Positions 46,883 through 55,479 are shown, counted from the first letter of the stretch. The stretch: DNA of 55,557 nucleotides from Blautia sp. (GCA_029257775.1 JARIAQ010000025.1:1-55557), one strand, 5' to 3'. Numbers and translations are program-made. Notes: generated from the letters alone by a model not told the origin.

Positions 46883-46930
46883 TGAAAAATGTTGGGATAG
46901 GTGATTTGTTTTTAATCACTTACCCCAACA
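46883..46930 (-). terminator. Terminator of the DUF4364 gene
   Basis: On the minus strand TGTTGGGGTAAGTGATT pairs with AATCACCTATCCCAACA and is followed by TTTTTC. Confidence 0.75.
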
Positions 46931-46955
46931 TTTATTGTGGAACACTTCTTCTTAC

Positions 46956-47468
46956 TTACATTAAGAATTCAATGAGATTTTCATAAATATCCTGACTTTT
47001 TTCTTTCCAATTCATACAAACAGCAGCGGCAGCTTCCTCTGTGGGAACAGCAATAGTTAAATCTACCACAGAAAAATCATTTTTTTTCAGTCGGCAGCGA
47101 ACCTGATAACCTTCTATTTCACTTTTATAGTAATCAGCAATGGCAGATAATTCTTCTCGCATTTGAATAATATTTTCTTTGAAAAAAGTAGAAATATCTG
47201 ATTTAATTCCATCAGAAATCTGGTCTTCAAAATAGGAAAGTGTTTGCTTGCCTTGGCTAGTAATTTGAAAATAAGAAGAATTACGAATGGTTTTTGATTC
47301 AATGAGCTCTGAATCAATGAGTTCTGAAATCGCTTGTTGTAGGTGGAAATATGTGGTATAGCCTTTATCCAGTACAAAACCGGAAATCTGAGCGTTTGTA
47401 AGTGGAAAATCCACTTTTTCCAACATATACAGAATAATCAATTTATAGAGTGTGAGGGGCTCTGACAT
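46956..47468 (-). CDS. DUF4364 family protein, winged-helix fold likely
   Basis: The 170-residue cytosolic protein starts EPLTLYKLIILYMLEKVDFPLTNAQIS, a pattern I associate with DUF4364. The first 75 residues read as a PadR/MarR-like winged helix (NAQISGFVL, YFHLQQAISELIDSELI). The rest is a helix and a beta region (CRLKKNDFSVVDLTIAVP). It is probably a regulator, but the ligand and targets are unknown. It lies 20 bases after the TIGR01212 gene with AGGAGG in front. Confidence 0.8.
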   Translation of the reverse strand: MSEPLTLYKLIILYMLEKVDFPLTNAQISGFVLDKGYTTYFHLQQAISELIDSELIESKTIRNSSYFQITSQGKQTLSYFEDQISDGIKSDISTFFKENIIQMREELSAIADYYKSEIEGYQVRCRLKKNDFSVVDLTIAVPTEEAAAAVCMNWKEKSQDIYENLIEFLM

Positions 47469-47488
47469 AAATGAATCCTCCTTATTTT

Positions 47489-48415
47489 TTATGGTTGATA
47501 GTGTTTTCCTTGGAAAGAATGGCGAACTTTACACTCACGATGGAGTGTATTTAAGACTGTTCGTTTTGCACTACTCCATAGAGGAGCAATGAGTAAGTCT
47601 TTTGGACCATCACCGGTGAGCCGATGGACGACAATTTCCGGATTAAGATGTTCTAGACAGTCAATGACAAGATCTATATATTCTTCCATGGTGTATACTT
47701 GAAATTTTCCTGACTGATAATCATTTGCTAAATCTGTTCCTTTTAATACATGGAGTAGTTGTAACTTAATTCCTTGTATATCCATATGATTGAGATAGTC
47801 TATGGTGGACAAAATATCGGTTTTGTTTTCACCTGGGAGACCCAAAATAGTATGTACAATAACATCTAAATTTCTTTTACGAAGTTCCAAAACAGCATGT
47901 TCAAAGCAGGAAAGCGGGTATCCACGACGAATGTATTGGGCAGTAGTTTGATGAATTGTTTGGAGACCTAATTCAATCCAAACAGGTTTTTGATGATTTA
48001 ATTCTTCCAAAAGTTGTAAAACATCTTCTCCTAGGCAGTCGGGTCTGGTTCCGATGGAAAGTGCTACAATATCAGGATGAGAAATCGCTTCTGTATAAAT
48101 TTTACGTAAATAATCTACAGGAGCGTAGGTATTAGTATATGCCTGGAAATAGGCAATGAATTTTACTACACCTCGTTTTTGATAGATGGAAGATGCCTGT
48201 TTTTCAATCTGCTGTGTAATGGAGTCTTGACGATTTCCTGCAAAATCTCCAGAACCGCCAGCACTACAAAAAATACAGCCCCGATTTCCTAAGGTACCGT
48301 CTCGATTGGGGCAGGTCATACCTCCGTTTAGAGCAATTTTATATATTTTTTCTCCAAATCGCTCTTTTAACATATAGTCAAAAGAATGATAAGGTTTTCC
48401 ATTCCAGTTTTCCAT
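47489..48415 (-). CDS. TIGR01212-family radical SAM protein (YhcC-like)
   Basis: The 308-residue protein belongs to the YhcC family of radical SAM enzymes, whose reaction is not established. The cluster cysteines are Cys35, Cys47 and Cys50 (TCPNRDG, GCIFC), wider apart than the usual CxxxCxxC, as in this family. FIAYFQAYTNTYAPV and IELGLQT follow. The ATG at 48415 has AAAGGA upstream. The longest frame would begin 37 codons earlier without a ribosome site. Confidence 0.9.
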   Translation of the reverse strand: MENWNGKPYHSFDYMLKERFGEKIYKIALNGGMTCPNRDGTLGNRGCIFCSAGGSGDFAGNRQDSITQQIEKQASSIYQKRGVVKFIAYFQAYTNTYAPVDYLRKIYTEAISHPDIVALSIGTRPDCLGEDVLQLLEELNHQKPVWIELGLQTIHQTTAQYIRRGYPLSCFEHAVLELRKRNLDVIVHTILGLPGENKTDILSTIDYLNHMDIQGIKLQLLHVLKGTDLANDYQSGKFQVYTMEEYIDLVIDCLEHLNPEIVVHRLTGDGPKDLLIAPLWSSAKRTVLNTLHRECKVRHSFQGKHYQP

Positions 48416-48519
48416 AAGAAATCCTTTCTTGTTTATTCTGCTTCTATCATACCATTGGAAAAATTCTTTTACAAGAGAAAGAATAAGACAGAAATCGAGT
48501 TGATGATATACGGATATCG

Positions 48520-48549
48520 TTGACAAAACTTTTCGAATTGTGTTAATGT
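48520..48549 (+). promoter_or_regulatory. Promoter of the binding-protein gene
   Basis: A consensus TTGACA is followed after 18 bases by TAATGT, a weak -10 box, 38 bases before the start codon. Confidence 0.45.
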
Positions 48550-48587
48550 GGAATTAAATAAATTGGAAAGATAACAGGATAATGGAT

Positions 48588-49145
48588 ATGAAAAAGAAGA
48601 TTTGGAAAGTTCTATGTATATTGTGCAGTATGGTGATTTTCATTCTAAGCCTTGGTGGATGTCAGATAGAAAAGAAAAAAGCTAGGCTGATTGAAAATGG
48701 AACTTTAAAAGTAGGTATGAATCTGCAGATAGATAAAATGTGCTATGTATCACCGGAAAGTAGCATGCCAGAAGGATTTGAGGTAGAAGTAGCAAAGAAA
48801 ATTGCAGAAAAATTAGAGTTAAAATTAGAGATTATAGATACATCAGAAGAAAATCTTTTAAAATCTTTAGATGCAGAATTATATGACTGTGTAATATCTT
48901 CAGTAGGGATTGAAAATTGGAATGAAAGTCATTATTCGCATACAGATGCTTATGCAGATATTACAGAAATACAGGATGTAATAGGAATAGGTACAAAAAA
49001 TACTAAAATTGCAGTATTTACCAAGAAGAATAATCCTATGGTAGATAAAATCAATAAAACATTGCTGGAACTTAGAAAAGATGGAAGTCTTGGAGAAATT
49101 TCAAAAAAATATTTTGAGAAGGATATTGTGATTTCAATGGACTAA
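48588..49145 (+). CDS. Solute-binding lipoprotein of the amino-acid type, second lobe missing
   Basis: The 185-residue protein has a lipoprotein signal (LGGC, Cys25). It then has the first lobe of a family 3 solute-binding protein (GTLKVGMNLQ, PEGFEVEVAKKIAEKL, YDCVISSVGI). About residue 125, where the hinge and second lobe of roughly 80-90 residues should follow, it jumps to the returning C-terminal strand and helices (KIAVFTKKNNPMVDKINKTLLELRKDGSLGEISKKYF). No permease or ATPase gene is adjacent. It may be an in-frame deletion or a specialised one-lobe protein. An ATG two codons upstream (48582) is an alternative start. Confidence 0.8.
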   Translation: MKKKIWKVLCILCSMVIFILSLGGCQIEKKKARLIENGTLKVGMNLQIDKMCYVSPESSMPEGFEVEVAKKIAEKLELKLEIIDTSEENLLKSLDAELYDCVISSVGIENWNESHYSHTDAYADITEIQDVIGIGTKNTKIAVFTKKNNPMVDKINKTLLELRKDGSLGEISKKYFEKDIVISMD

Positions 49146-49151
49146 AGAAGT

Positions 49152-49197
49152 GAGGGGAAACAGGAAAAATGTGCCTGAAAATTCCTCTCTTTTTTTG
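49152..49197 (+). terminator. Terminator of the binding-protein gene
   Basis: GAGGGGAA pairs with TTCCTCTC, and an inner CAGG pairs with CCTG. Eight Ts follow. Confidence 0.8.
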
Positions 49198-49267
49198 TAG
49201 AAATTTACAAGTTATTTTTGTGAAAAACAACTTGATTTTTTGTATGTATAATGGTAGCATTGATATA

Positions 49268-49286
49268 TAGTTTAATGGCTAAACTA
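49268..49286 (+). promoter_or_regulatory. Putative operator of the sugar module
   Basis: TAGTTTA and TAAACTA form a perfect inverted repeat with the 5-base spacer ATGGC. It lies 15 bases after a TATAAT (49247-49252) and just before the ribosome site of the DUF4867 gene, where a repressor would block transcription. No cognate LacI, ROK or DeoR regulator lies next to it. Confidence 0.6.
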
Positions 49287-49308
49287 AGTGAGGGAGGGGC
49301 ATTATATT

Positions 49309-49926
49309 ATGGAAATTTTAAAAGTTTCCCATCCAAATTTTAAAGAGTACGGACGCATAATAGAAGGTATTGATGTATCTGATTTATTAGAGGTATTAAA
49401 AGAAACACCAAGGCCGGAAGATGTTATTTATGTAGCTTCTGATGAAAAATTAGAAGCATGTAAAAGTGCAAAAAAAATTGCTTATAGTTTGTATGGAGGA
49501 ATGCCTATTCAAATTGGGTATTGCAATGGCAGTAATGTATATTTGAATGCAGTGGAATATCATAGAGATTCTGAAGTCAATATAGCATTGACCAATCTGA
49601 TTTTATTATTGGGAAAAGAACAAGATATTGAAGAAGATGGTATTTATGATACAAAGAAAATAGAAGCATTTTTTATTCCAGCAGGGACGATTGTAGAAAT
49701 TTATGGTACAACACTGCATTATGCACCTTGTAATGCAAACGGGGAAAAATTTTCCACAGCAGTGATTTTGCCAAAAGGAACGAATACAGAAATTATCAAA
49801 GAGCAGGAAAATATAAAAGAAGATAAATTGCTTTTTGCCAGAAACAAATGGTTAATTGCACATAAAGATGCAAAGATTAAAGATGCATTTATAGGATTAA
49901 AAGGTGAAAACCTTTCAGTAGAATAA
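49309..49926 (+). CDS. DUF4867 family protein, cupin-like
   Basis: The 205-residue cytosolic protein matches, in my recollection, DUF4867. Its middle (about 115-160, AFFIPAGTIVEIYGTTLHYAPCNA) reads like a cupin or ureidoglycolate-lyase-like beta barrel with a metal-binding His and Glu. The function is not known. It is the first gene of a sugar module with an L-fucose isomerase-family enzyme 23 bases downstream, so an accessory epimerase, lyase or isomerase role is plausible. The ATG at 49309 is chosen for the GGGAGGGG upstream. The longer GTG frame at 49288 has none. Confidence 0.8.
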   Translation: MEILKVSHPNFKEYGRIIEGIDVSDLLEVLKETPRPEDVIYVASDEKLEACKSAKKIAYSLYGGMPIQIGYCNGSNVYLNAVEYHRDSEVNIALTNLILLLGKEQDIEEDGIYDTKKIEAFFIPAGTIVEIYGTTLHYAPCNANGEKFSTAVILPKGTNTEIIKEQENIKEDKLLFARNKWLIAHKDAKIKDAFIGLKGENLSVE

Positions 49927-49949
49927 AAGATTTTCAGGAGGAAAGAACT

Positions 49950-51428
49950 ATGAATTTATCAAATATGCCAGAAGTAAAATTAGGTATTGTTGCAGTAAGT
50001 CGTGATTGTTTTCCTATGTCTCTATCAGAGAATAGAAGAAAAGCAGTTGTAGAGGCTTATAAGAAAAATTTTAACGGAGAAATTTTTGAATGTCCTACTG
50101 TAGTAGAAAGTGAAACAGATATGCTGAAAGCATCTCAGGAATTAAGGGAAGCAGGATGTAATGCGCAGATCGTTTATCTTGGAAATTTTGGTCCTGAAAC
50201 AGAGGAAACAATGTTGGTGAAAGCTTTTCATGGTCCATCTATGGTTGTTGCAGCAGCAGAAGAAGGAAATCTGGTACAAGGTAGAGGCGATGCCTTCTGC
50301 GGTATGTTAAATGCCAGTTATAATTTAAAACTGCGTAATTTGCATGCATATATTCCGGAGTATCCAGTAGGGACAGCAGAAGAAATTGCAGAAATGATTC
50401 ATGAGTTTGCTCCTATTGCGAGAGCAGTTGTTGCACTTAAAAATTTAAAAATTATTAGTTTTGGTCCTAGACCTGCAAACTTCCTTGCTTGTAATGCACC
50501 AATCAAGAGATTATATGATTTAGGGGTAGAAATTGAAGAAAATTCTGAACTGGATTTATTTGAAGCTTTCAATAAACATGCAGATGATCCACGTATTCCC
50601 AATGTTGTAAAAGAGATGGAAGCAGAATTAGGAGAAGGAAATATGAAACCTGAAATTCTGCCTAAGCTTGCGCAGTATGAAATTACGTTATTAGACTGGG
50701 TAGAAGCTCATAAAGGAAGCAGAAAATATGTAACACTTACAACAAAATGTTGGCCTGCATTCCAGACACAATTTGGATTTGTTCCATGTTATGTAAATAG
50801 CCGTCTTACAGATAGAGGAATTCCGGTTTCTTGTGAGGTAGATATCTGGGGAACATTAAGTGAGTATATTGGTACAGTGATCAGTCAGGATACAGTTACA
50901 TTGTTGGATATTAATAATACTGTACCAGCCTATATTTATGATGAAGAAATCAAAAATAAGTATAACTATACACAGAAAGATACATTTATGGGATTCCATT
51001 GTGGAAATACAGCGGCAAGTAAGCTGACAGCATGTTCCATGAAGTATCAGATGATTATGGCAAGAACCTTGCCAGAAGAAGTTACACAGGGTACTTTAGA
51101 GGGAGATATTATCCCAGGAGATATTACGTTCTATCGTTTACAGAGTACAGCAGACTGTAAACTTCGTGCATACATTGCACAGGGAGAAGTTCTGCCAGTA
51201 GCCACACAGAGCTTTGGTGGAATTGGTATTTTTGCAATTCCCGAAATGGGACGTTTCTATCGTCATGTATTGATTGAGAAGAACTATCCACATCATGGAG
51301 CAGTTGCTTTTGGACATTATGGAAAAACTTTATTTGAGGTATTTAAGTTCTTAGGTGTTGAAGTTGAAGAAATCAATTATAATCAACCAAAAGGTGCTTT
51401 ATACCCGACAGAAAACCCGTTTGCATAA
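49950..51428 (+). CDS. L-fucose/L-arabinose isomerase-family protein
   Basis: The 492-residue protein belongs to the FucI/AraA-like fold group that interconverts aldoses and ketoses with a divalent metal. Visible features are the N-terminal LGIVAVSRDCFP, a Rossmann-like middle, KCWPAFQTQFGFVPC, GFHCGNTAASKL and a late HHGAVAFGH that may bind the metal. It is shorter than classical FucI (about 590) and closer to the FucI-related isomerases of gut Clostridia. Xylulokinase follows, so the product is likely a ketose such as xylulose, ribulose or fuculose. GGAGG precedes the ATG. Confidence 0.82.
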   Translation: MNLSNMPEVKLGIVAVSRDCFPMSLSENRRKAVVEAYKKNFNGEIFECPTVVESETDMLKASQELREAGCNAQIVYLGNFGPETEETMLVKAFHGPSMVVAAAEEGNLVQGRGDAFCGMLNASYNLKLRNLHAYIPEYPVGTAEEIAEMIHEFAPIARAVVALKNLKIISFGPRPANFLACNAPIKRLYDLGVEIEENSELDLFEAFNKHADDPRIPNVVKEMEAELGEGNMKPEILPKLAQYEITLLDWVEAHKGSRKYVTLTTKCWPAFQTQFGFVPCYVNSRLTDRGIPVSCEVDIWGTLSEYIGTVISQDTVTLLDINNTVPAYIYDEEIKNKYNYTQKDTFMGFHCGNTAASKLTACSMKYQMIMARTLPEEVTQGTLEGDIIPGDITFYRLQSTADCKLRAYIAQGEVLPVATQSFGGIGIFAIPEMGRFYRHVLIEKNYPHHGAVAFGHYGKTLFEVFKFLGVEVEEINYNQPKGALYPTENPFA

Positions 51429-51464
51429 AATAGGTAATACATAATGAAATTTTGACATAACATA

Positions 51465-51530
51465 GAGGGTTGTTGTACTAAGCAGTATTCAGGAATATTT
51501 ATACATTTAGTGCAACAACTCTTTTATTTT
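51465..51530 (+). terminator. Long-loop hairpin between the isomerase and xylB
   Basis: GAGGGTTGTTGTACTAA pairs with TTAGTGCAACAACTC (G-U pairs allowed) around a loop of about 26 bases. TTTTATTTTT follows. It may terminate or attenuate transcription into xylB, 18 bases further on. Confidence 0.6.
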
Positions 51531-51547
51531 TATAAAGGAGAAAAGTC

Positions 51548-53017
51548 ATGTTATATATTGGAGTAGATTTAGGAACCTCAGCAGTAAAATTACTTTTAAT
51601 GAATGAGACAGGAAAAATAGAGAAAGTTGTGTCAAAGGAATACCCTTTATATTTCCCAAATCCAGGCTGGTCTGAACAGAATCCAGAAGATTGGTGGAAA
51701 CAAAGTTTAGAAGGTTTGAAAGAGTTGACCGCTGAGTGTGATAAAAGTCAGGTGGCAGGTATCAGTTTTGGTGGACAGATGCATGGTCTTGTAATTTTGG
51801 ATGAAAATGATGAAGTCATTCGTCCGGCAATTCTTTGGAATGATGGAAGAACTCAAAAAGAAACAGATTATTTAAATCAGGTTATTGGAAAAGAAAAATT
51901 ATCTTCTTATACGGCAAACATTGCTTTTGCTGGGTTTACAGCACCTAAAATTTTATGGGTGAAAGAAAATGAACCTGAAAATTTTAAAAAGATTAAGAAA
52001 ATTATGCTGCCAAAGGACTATTTGGCATATAAGCTTTCTGGAACACATTGCTGTGATATGTCCGATGCATCAGGAATGCTTTTGTTTGATGTAAAGAATA
52101 GATGCTGGTCCCAAGAAATGCTGAAAATTTGTAATATTACAGAAGAACAGATGCCCAAATTATTTGAAAGCTATGAAATTGTAGGTAATTTGAAAAAAGA
52201 ATTGTCAGAAGAACTTCAGATACCTGAAACTTGTAAAATTGTGGCGGGAGCAGGAGATAATGCAGCAGCAGCAGTGGGAACTGGTACTGTGGGAGATGGA
52301 AGATGTAATATTTCTCTTGGTACTAGTGGAACAATTTTTATTTCCAGTAAAAAATTTGGTGTTGATCCGAATAATGCTCTTCATGCTTTTGCACATGCGG
52401 ATGGCTCTTATCATCTAATGGGCTGTATGTTAAGTGCAGCTTCCTGTAATAAATGGTGGATGGATGAAATTATTGGTACGAAAGACTATGCAAAAGAGCA
52501 GGAAGAGATTGACAAGCTAGGAGAAAATAAGGTATACTTTCTTCCGTATCTGATGGGAGAACGTTCTCCTCATAATGATCCGAATGCAAGGGGAACTTTT
52601 ATCGGTCTTACAATGGATACCACAAGAGCTGATATGACGCAGGCTGTTTTGGAGGGAGTCGCTTTTGCGATTCGCGACTCTTTTGAAGTAGCAAAATCTC
52701 TTGGAATTAAAATTGAGAGAACAAAAATCTGTGGTGGCGGAGCCAAGAGTCCTCTTTGGCGGAAAATAATTGCCAATGTTTTAAATATTAAGGTGGATAT
52801 TATTAAAGCGGAGGAAGGTCCAGCTTTGGGTGGTGCCATGCTGGCAGCGGTTGCCAATGGCGAATTTGCTTCTGTAGAGGAAGCAGCAGAGAAAATTGTA
52901 GAAGTTATGGATACTATAGAGCCTGAACCGGAATTAGCTGCAAAATACGAAGAGCAATATCGTAAATTTGCAAAAATCTATCCGACAGTGAAGGAATTAT
53001 TTAAGGAAATTGTATAG
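51548..53017 (+). CDS. xylB: Xylulokinase
   Basis: Xylulokinase phosphorylates D-xylulose to xylulose 5-phosphate for the pentose phosphate or phosphoketolase route. The 489-residue FGGY-family kinase has YIGVDLGTSAVK, SFGGQMHG, WNDGRTQKE (substrate site), AGAGDNAAAAVG and CGGGAKSPLW. Length is standard. AAAGGAG precedes the ATG. In this module it may act on the ketose made by the neighbouring isomerase. Confidence 0.93.
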   Translation: MLYIGVDLGTSAVKLLLMNETGKIEKVVSKEYPLYFPNPGWSEQNPEDWWKQSLEGLKELTAECDKSQVAGISFGGQMHGLVILDENDEVIRPAILWNDGRTQKETDYLNQVIGKEKLSSYTANIAFAGFTAPKILWVKENEPENFKKIKKIMLPKDYLAYKLSGTHCCDMSDASGMLLFDVKNRCWSQEMLKICNITEEQMPKLFESYEIVGNLKKELSEELQIPETCKIVAGAGDNAAAAVGTGTVGDGRCNISLGTSGTIFISSKKFGVDPNNALHAFAHADGSYHLMGCMLSAASCNKWWMDEIIGTKDYAKEQEEIDKLGENKVYFLPYLMGERSPHNDPNARGTFIGLTMDTTRADMTQAVLEGVAFAIRDSFEVAKSLGIKIERTKICGGGAKSPLWRKIIANVLNIKVDIIKAEEGPALGGAMLAAVANGEFASVEEAAEKIVEVMDTIEPEPELAAKYEEQYRKFAKIYPTVKELFKEIV

Positions 53018-53026
53018 AATTTTGCA

Positions 53027-53056
53027 GAAGACTGTGGCATGAGCTACAGTCTTTTT
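53027..53056 (+). terminator. Terminator after xylB
   Basis: AGACTGTGGC pairs with GCTACAGTCT (one G-U pair) around 4 bases and runs into TTTTT. Confidence 0.75.
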
Positions 53057-53086
53057 CTAAGAAAAAAGAATTGGGAGGAAGAAAAG

Positions 53087-53809
53087 ATGAGAGATGTATT
53101 AGATGTGCACACACATACTATTGCCAGTGGACACGCCTATAATACTATGCGGGAAATGGCAAAGGCTGCATCAGATAAGGGGTTGGAACTTTTAGGGATT
53201 ACAGAACACGCCATGGCAATGCCTGGAACATGCCATGAATATTATTTTCAAAATTTGAAAATGGTAGAGCGAGAAATGTATGGAATTGAGTTGTTGCTTG
53301 GAAGTGAAGTAAATATTTTAGATAGTAAAGGAAATATAGATTTAGAGGAAAATATTCGAAAAAAACTAGATATTGTTATTGCCAGTCTTCATATTCCTTG
53401 TATGAAACCGGGAACAAGGGATGAAAATACACAGGCATATATAGAAGTTATGAAAAAACCATATATTGATATTATCGGACATCCAGATGATGGAAGATAT
53501 CCTGTGGATTATCTAGCATTGGTACAGGCAGCAAAAGAATATGGAATTCTTTTAGAAGTAAATAATAATTCACTGGATCCTCGTTGTACACGACAAAGTG
53601 GAAGAGAAAATGTGAAAATGATGTTGGAATATTGTATGGATTATCAGGTTCCTGTAGTCATGAATAGTGATGCACATACAGATGCTTTAGTGGGATTTCA
53701 TAAATATGCACAAGAAATTTTTGATGAAATTGAATTTCCAGATACATTGGTAGTAAATAGAAGTACTTGCGAATTAAAAAAATACGTCAATAAATATAAA
53801 AATTTATAA
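53087..53809 (+). CDS. PHP-domain phosphatase (YcdX-like)
   Basis: The 240-residue protein has the PHP motifs DVHTHTIASGHAYNT (motif 1), ITEHA (motif 2), GSEVNI, SLHIPC, IGHPDD and NSDAHT, which bind a trinuclear zinc site. YcdX-type enzymes dephosphorylate small phosphate esters, and the natural substrate is unknown. GGGAGGAAG lies before the ATG at 53087. The longest frame would start 16 codons earlier, inside the xylB terminator. Its place behind xylB suggests phosphosugar housekeeping. Confidence 0.88.
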   Translation: MRDVLDVHTHTIASGHAYNTMREMAKAASDKGLELLGITEHAMAMPGTCHEYYFQNLKMVEREMYGIELLLGSEVNILDSKGNIDLEENIRKKLDIVIASLHIPCMKPGTRDENTQAYIEVMKKPYIDIIGHPDDGRYPVDYLALVQAAKEYGILLEVNNNSLDPRCTRQSGRENVKMMLEYCMDYQVPVVMNSDAHTDALVGFHKYAQEIFDEIEFPDTLVVNRSTCELKKYVNKYKNL

Positions 53810-53903
53810 AAAATTGCTGTATTTTCTTTACTTTAAAAATTTACTGTGCTACTATATATAAGAATAGATGGGGTCAGACTACAAATGTAAGGAGAATTAA
53901 AAT

Positions 53904-54200
53904 ATGAGCAAAAAAATTCATACAGAGGCTGTTGATTCACTGTTTGATGCAATTTTAAGTTTAAAAAACAAGGAAGAATGTTATTTGTTTTTTGAAGATG
54001 TTTGTACTGTAAATGAAATTTTATCCTTATCTCAACGTTTTGAAGTGGCAAAGATGCTGAAAGAGAAGAGAACGTATTTGGAGATTTCAGAAAAGACAGG
54101 TGCATCTACTGCAACAATCAGCCGTGTTAATAGAAGCCTGAATTACGGAAATGATGGTTATGACATGGTGTTTGAAAGAGTAGAAGAGAAAGAAAAATAA
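53904..54200 (+). CDS. YerC/YecD-family TrpR-like DNA-binding protein
   Basis: The 98-residue protein is all helical and has the Trp-repressor fold motif (LSLSQRFEVAKMLKEKRTYLEISEKTGASTATISRVNRSLNYG), with the recognition helix at about 68-82. Bacillus YerC is a member. Its regulon is not established. AAGGAG precedes the ATG. It is 94 bases after the PHP gene and could act on the sugar module, which has no other regulator. Confidence 0.9.
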   Translation: MSKKIHTEAVDSLFDAILSLKNKEECYLFFEDVCTVNEILSLSQRFEVAKMLKEKRTYLEISEKTGASTATISRVNRSLNYGNDGYDMVFERVEEKEK

Positions 54201-54254
54201 AAAAGCTGCGGCATTCAGTAATCCGTATACAGGATACGAATGCCACAGCTTTTT
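54198..54254. terminator. Bidirectional terminator between yerC and the DUF1836 gene
   Basis: AAAAAGCTG and GGCATTC pair with GAATGCC and CAGCTTTTT, leaving one internal mismatch. It lies between convergent genes. Confidence 0.85.
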
Positions 54255-54290
54255 GCGTTTTCATACTTTTATGTGTTTGTGACAGCATAT

Positions 54291-54902
54291 TTATTCTGGA
54301 TTTTTGGAAGAATCTTGTGTTGCCATTTGGTCAATAAGATTTTCAATTACTTGTTTCTTTACATATACATCAAAACTTAGCATACAAATAAAGGCAAACT
54401 TTTGAAGAAAATCTTGTTCTTGATCATGGGCATCAGAAAAAGAAGAACGAGCTTTATTGAATTTTTTGGTAACGTCCTTTATAAGTGGTTCAATTTGTTC
54501 TAGTTCTAAATCCATAATTTCTTGATAAACTTCTGTTAATTTCAGGCTACCATTTCCAGGAAAAAATTCTTCTGCAATTGGTCCTAAAAGAACTTGTATA
54601 TCATTAATGGACATAATGTTTTTAAAATAATAGATAAATGTCAGCATTAAAATATGTTCTTTAGAATATTTCTTTTTTACAGGTGGTGGAAGCAAATGAT
54701 TTTTGGCGTAGTTATTAATCATGGTTTTTGTTAATACTTTATCTTCGGGATGACGCTTTGATGAAGATAAGTGATTTTCCATGAAAGTTGTAACTTGGTC
54801 CATATATAAATCAATACCTGGAATTTCTTCGGGTTTGATATAATCGATTCGAGAAATACTGGATAATATGCTATTTAAAATATCTTTTGTATCTATTGTC
54901 AT
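54291..54902 (-). CDS. DUF1836 family protein
   Basis: The 203-residue cytosolic protein matches DUF1836, a Firmicute family with a MerR-like N-terminal helix-turn-helix (LTKTMINNYAKNHLLPPPVKKKYSKEHI at about 60-90). Helices follow (YYFKNIMSINDIQVLLGPI). It is probably a DNA-binding regulator of unknown target. The ATG at 54902 has GAGGTGAT 3 bases away, so spacing is tight. A start 7 codons earlier lacks a ribosome site. Confidence 0.82.
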   Translation of the reverse strand: MTIDTKDILNSILSSISRIDYIKPEEIPGIDLYMDQVTTFMENHLSSSKRHPEDKVLTKTMINNYAKNHLLPPPVKKKYSKEHILMLTFIYYFKNIMSINDIQVLLGPIAEEFFPGNGSLKLTEVYQEIMDLELEQIEPLIKDVTKKFNKARSSFSDAHDQEQDFLQKFAFICMLSFDVYVKKQVIENLIDQMATQDSSKNPE

Positions 54903-55025
54903 GTTATCACCTCTACTCCCCATTATATGGTTTTTAAAACTATTTGTAAAGAGGTATTTTGAGGAGTTGAAGTTAAAAAATCTACTTTTGAAAAGGAAAA
55001 GAATAAATGTAGGAAGGAGGAAAAC

Positions 55026-55388
55026 ATGAAAAAGCTAAAAAAGAAATGTTATATAATAATAGGAATAAGTGTGCTTTTAATATCAGTTTTTATAATATGT
55101 GAGAGAAATTTGCGTATAAATAGAAGGATTGGAAATGTACCAACATATTATTTAATGGGAACTGTAAAAAAGATAGAAACAGAGTATATTTATGTCGATG
55201 TGGAAAAAATAAAATCAGAGGGAAGAGAAGTGTCAGTTTCTTTAGAGATGTGTATAAATATTAAAAAGTCAATAATGGATAATATTAAAAAAGATGAGAA
55301 AGTGGAAATTTTTACCTTTGATGATCCCGAACAAGAAGATTGTATTTCTGCATATAGAGTTACGAATGTAGGAAATAAATTAGAGTAA
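55026..55388 (+). CDS. Small membrane-anchored protein of unknown function
   Basis: I do not recognise this 120-residue protein. It has a basic N-terminus, one hydrophobic helix (about 8-26), and an extracellular region of about 90 residues rich in Lys, Glu and Val with short beta patterns (YLMGTVKKIETEYIYVDVEKI, VSVSLEMCINI). This looks like a small OB-type or DUF-type barrel. AAGGAGG precedes the ATG. The next gene is 144 bases downstream with its own promoter. Confidence 0.7.
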   Translation: MKKLKKKCYIIIGISVLLISVFIICERNLRINRRIGNVPTYYLMGTVKKIETEYIYVDVEKIKSEGREVSVSLEMCINIKKSIMDNIKKDEKVEIFTFDDPEQEDCISAYRVTNVGNKLE

Positions 55389-55449
55389 AATTAAGATTGT
55401 GTTCCTTATATTACATTACAGTACAGAAAGAAAGCGTGCAAGATTATAC

Positions 55450-55479
55450 TTGCGTTACTCAAAAAAGGTATGGTATATT
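55450..55479 (+). promoter_or_regulatory. Promoter of the right-edge gene, extended -10
   Basis: TTGCGT and TATATT are 18 bases apart, with TGG just before the -10 box, 53 bases before the start codon. Confidence 0.6.
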
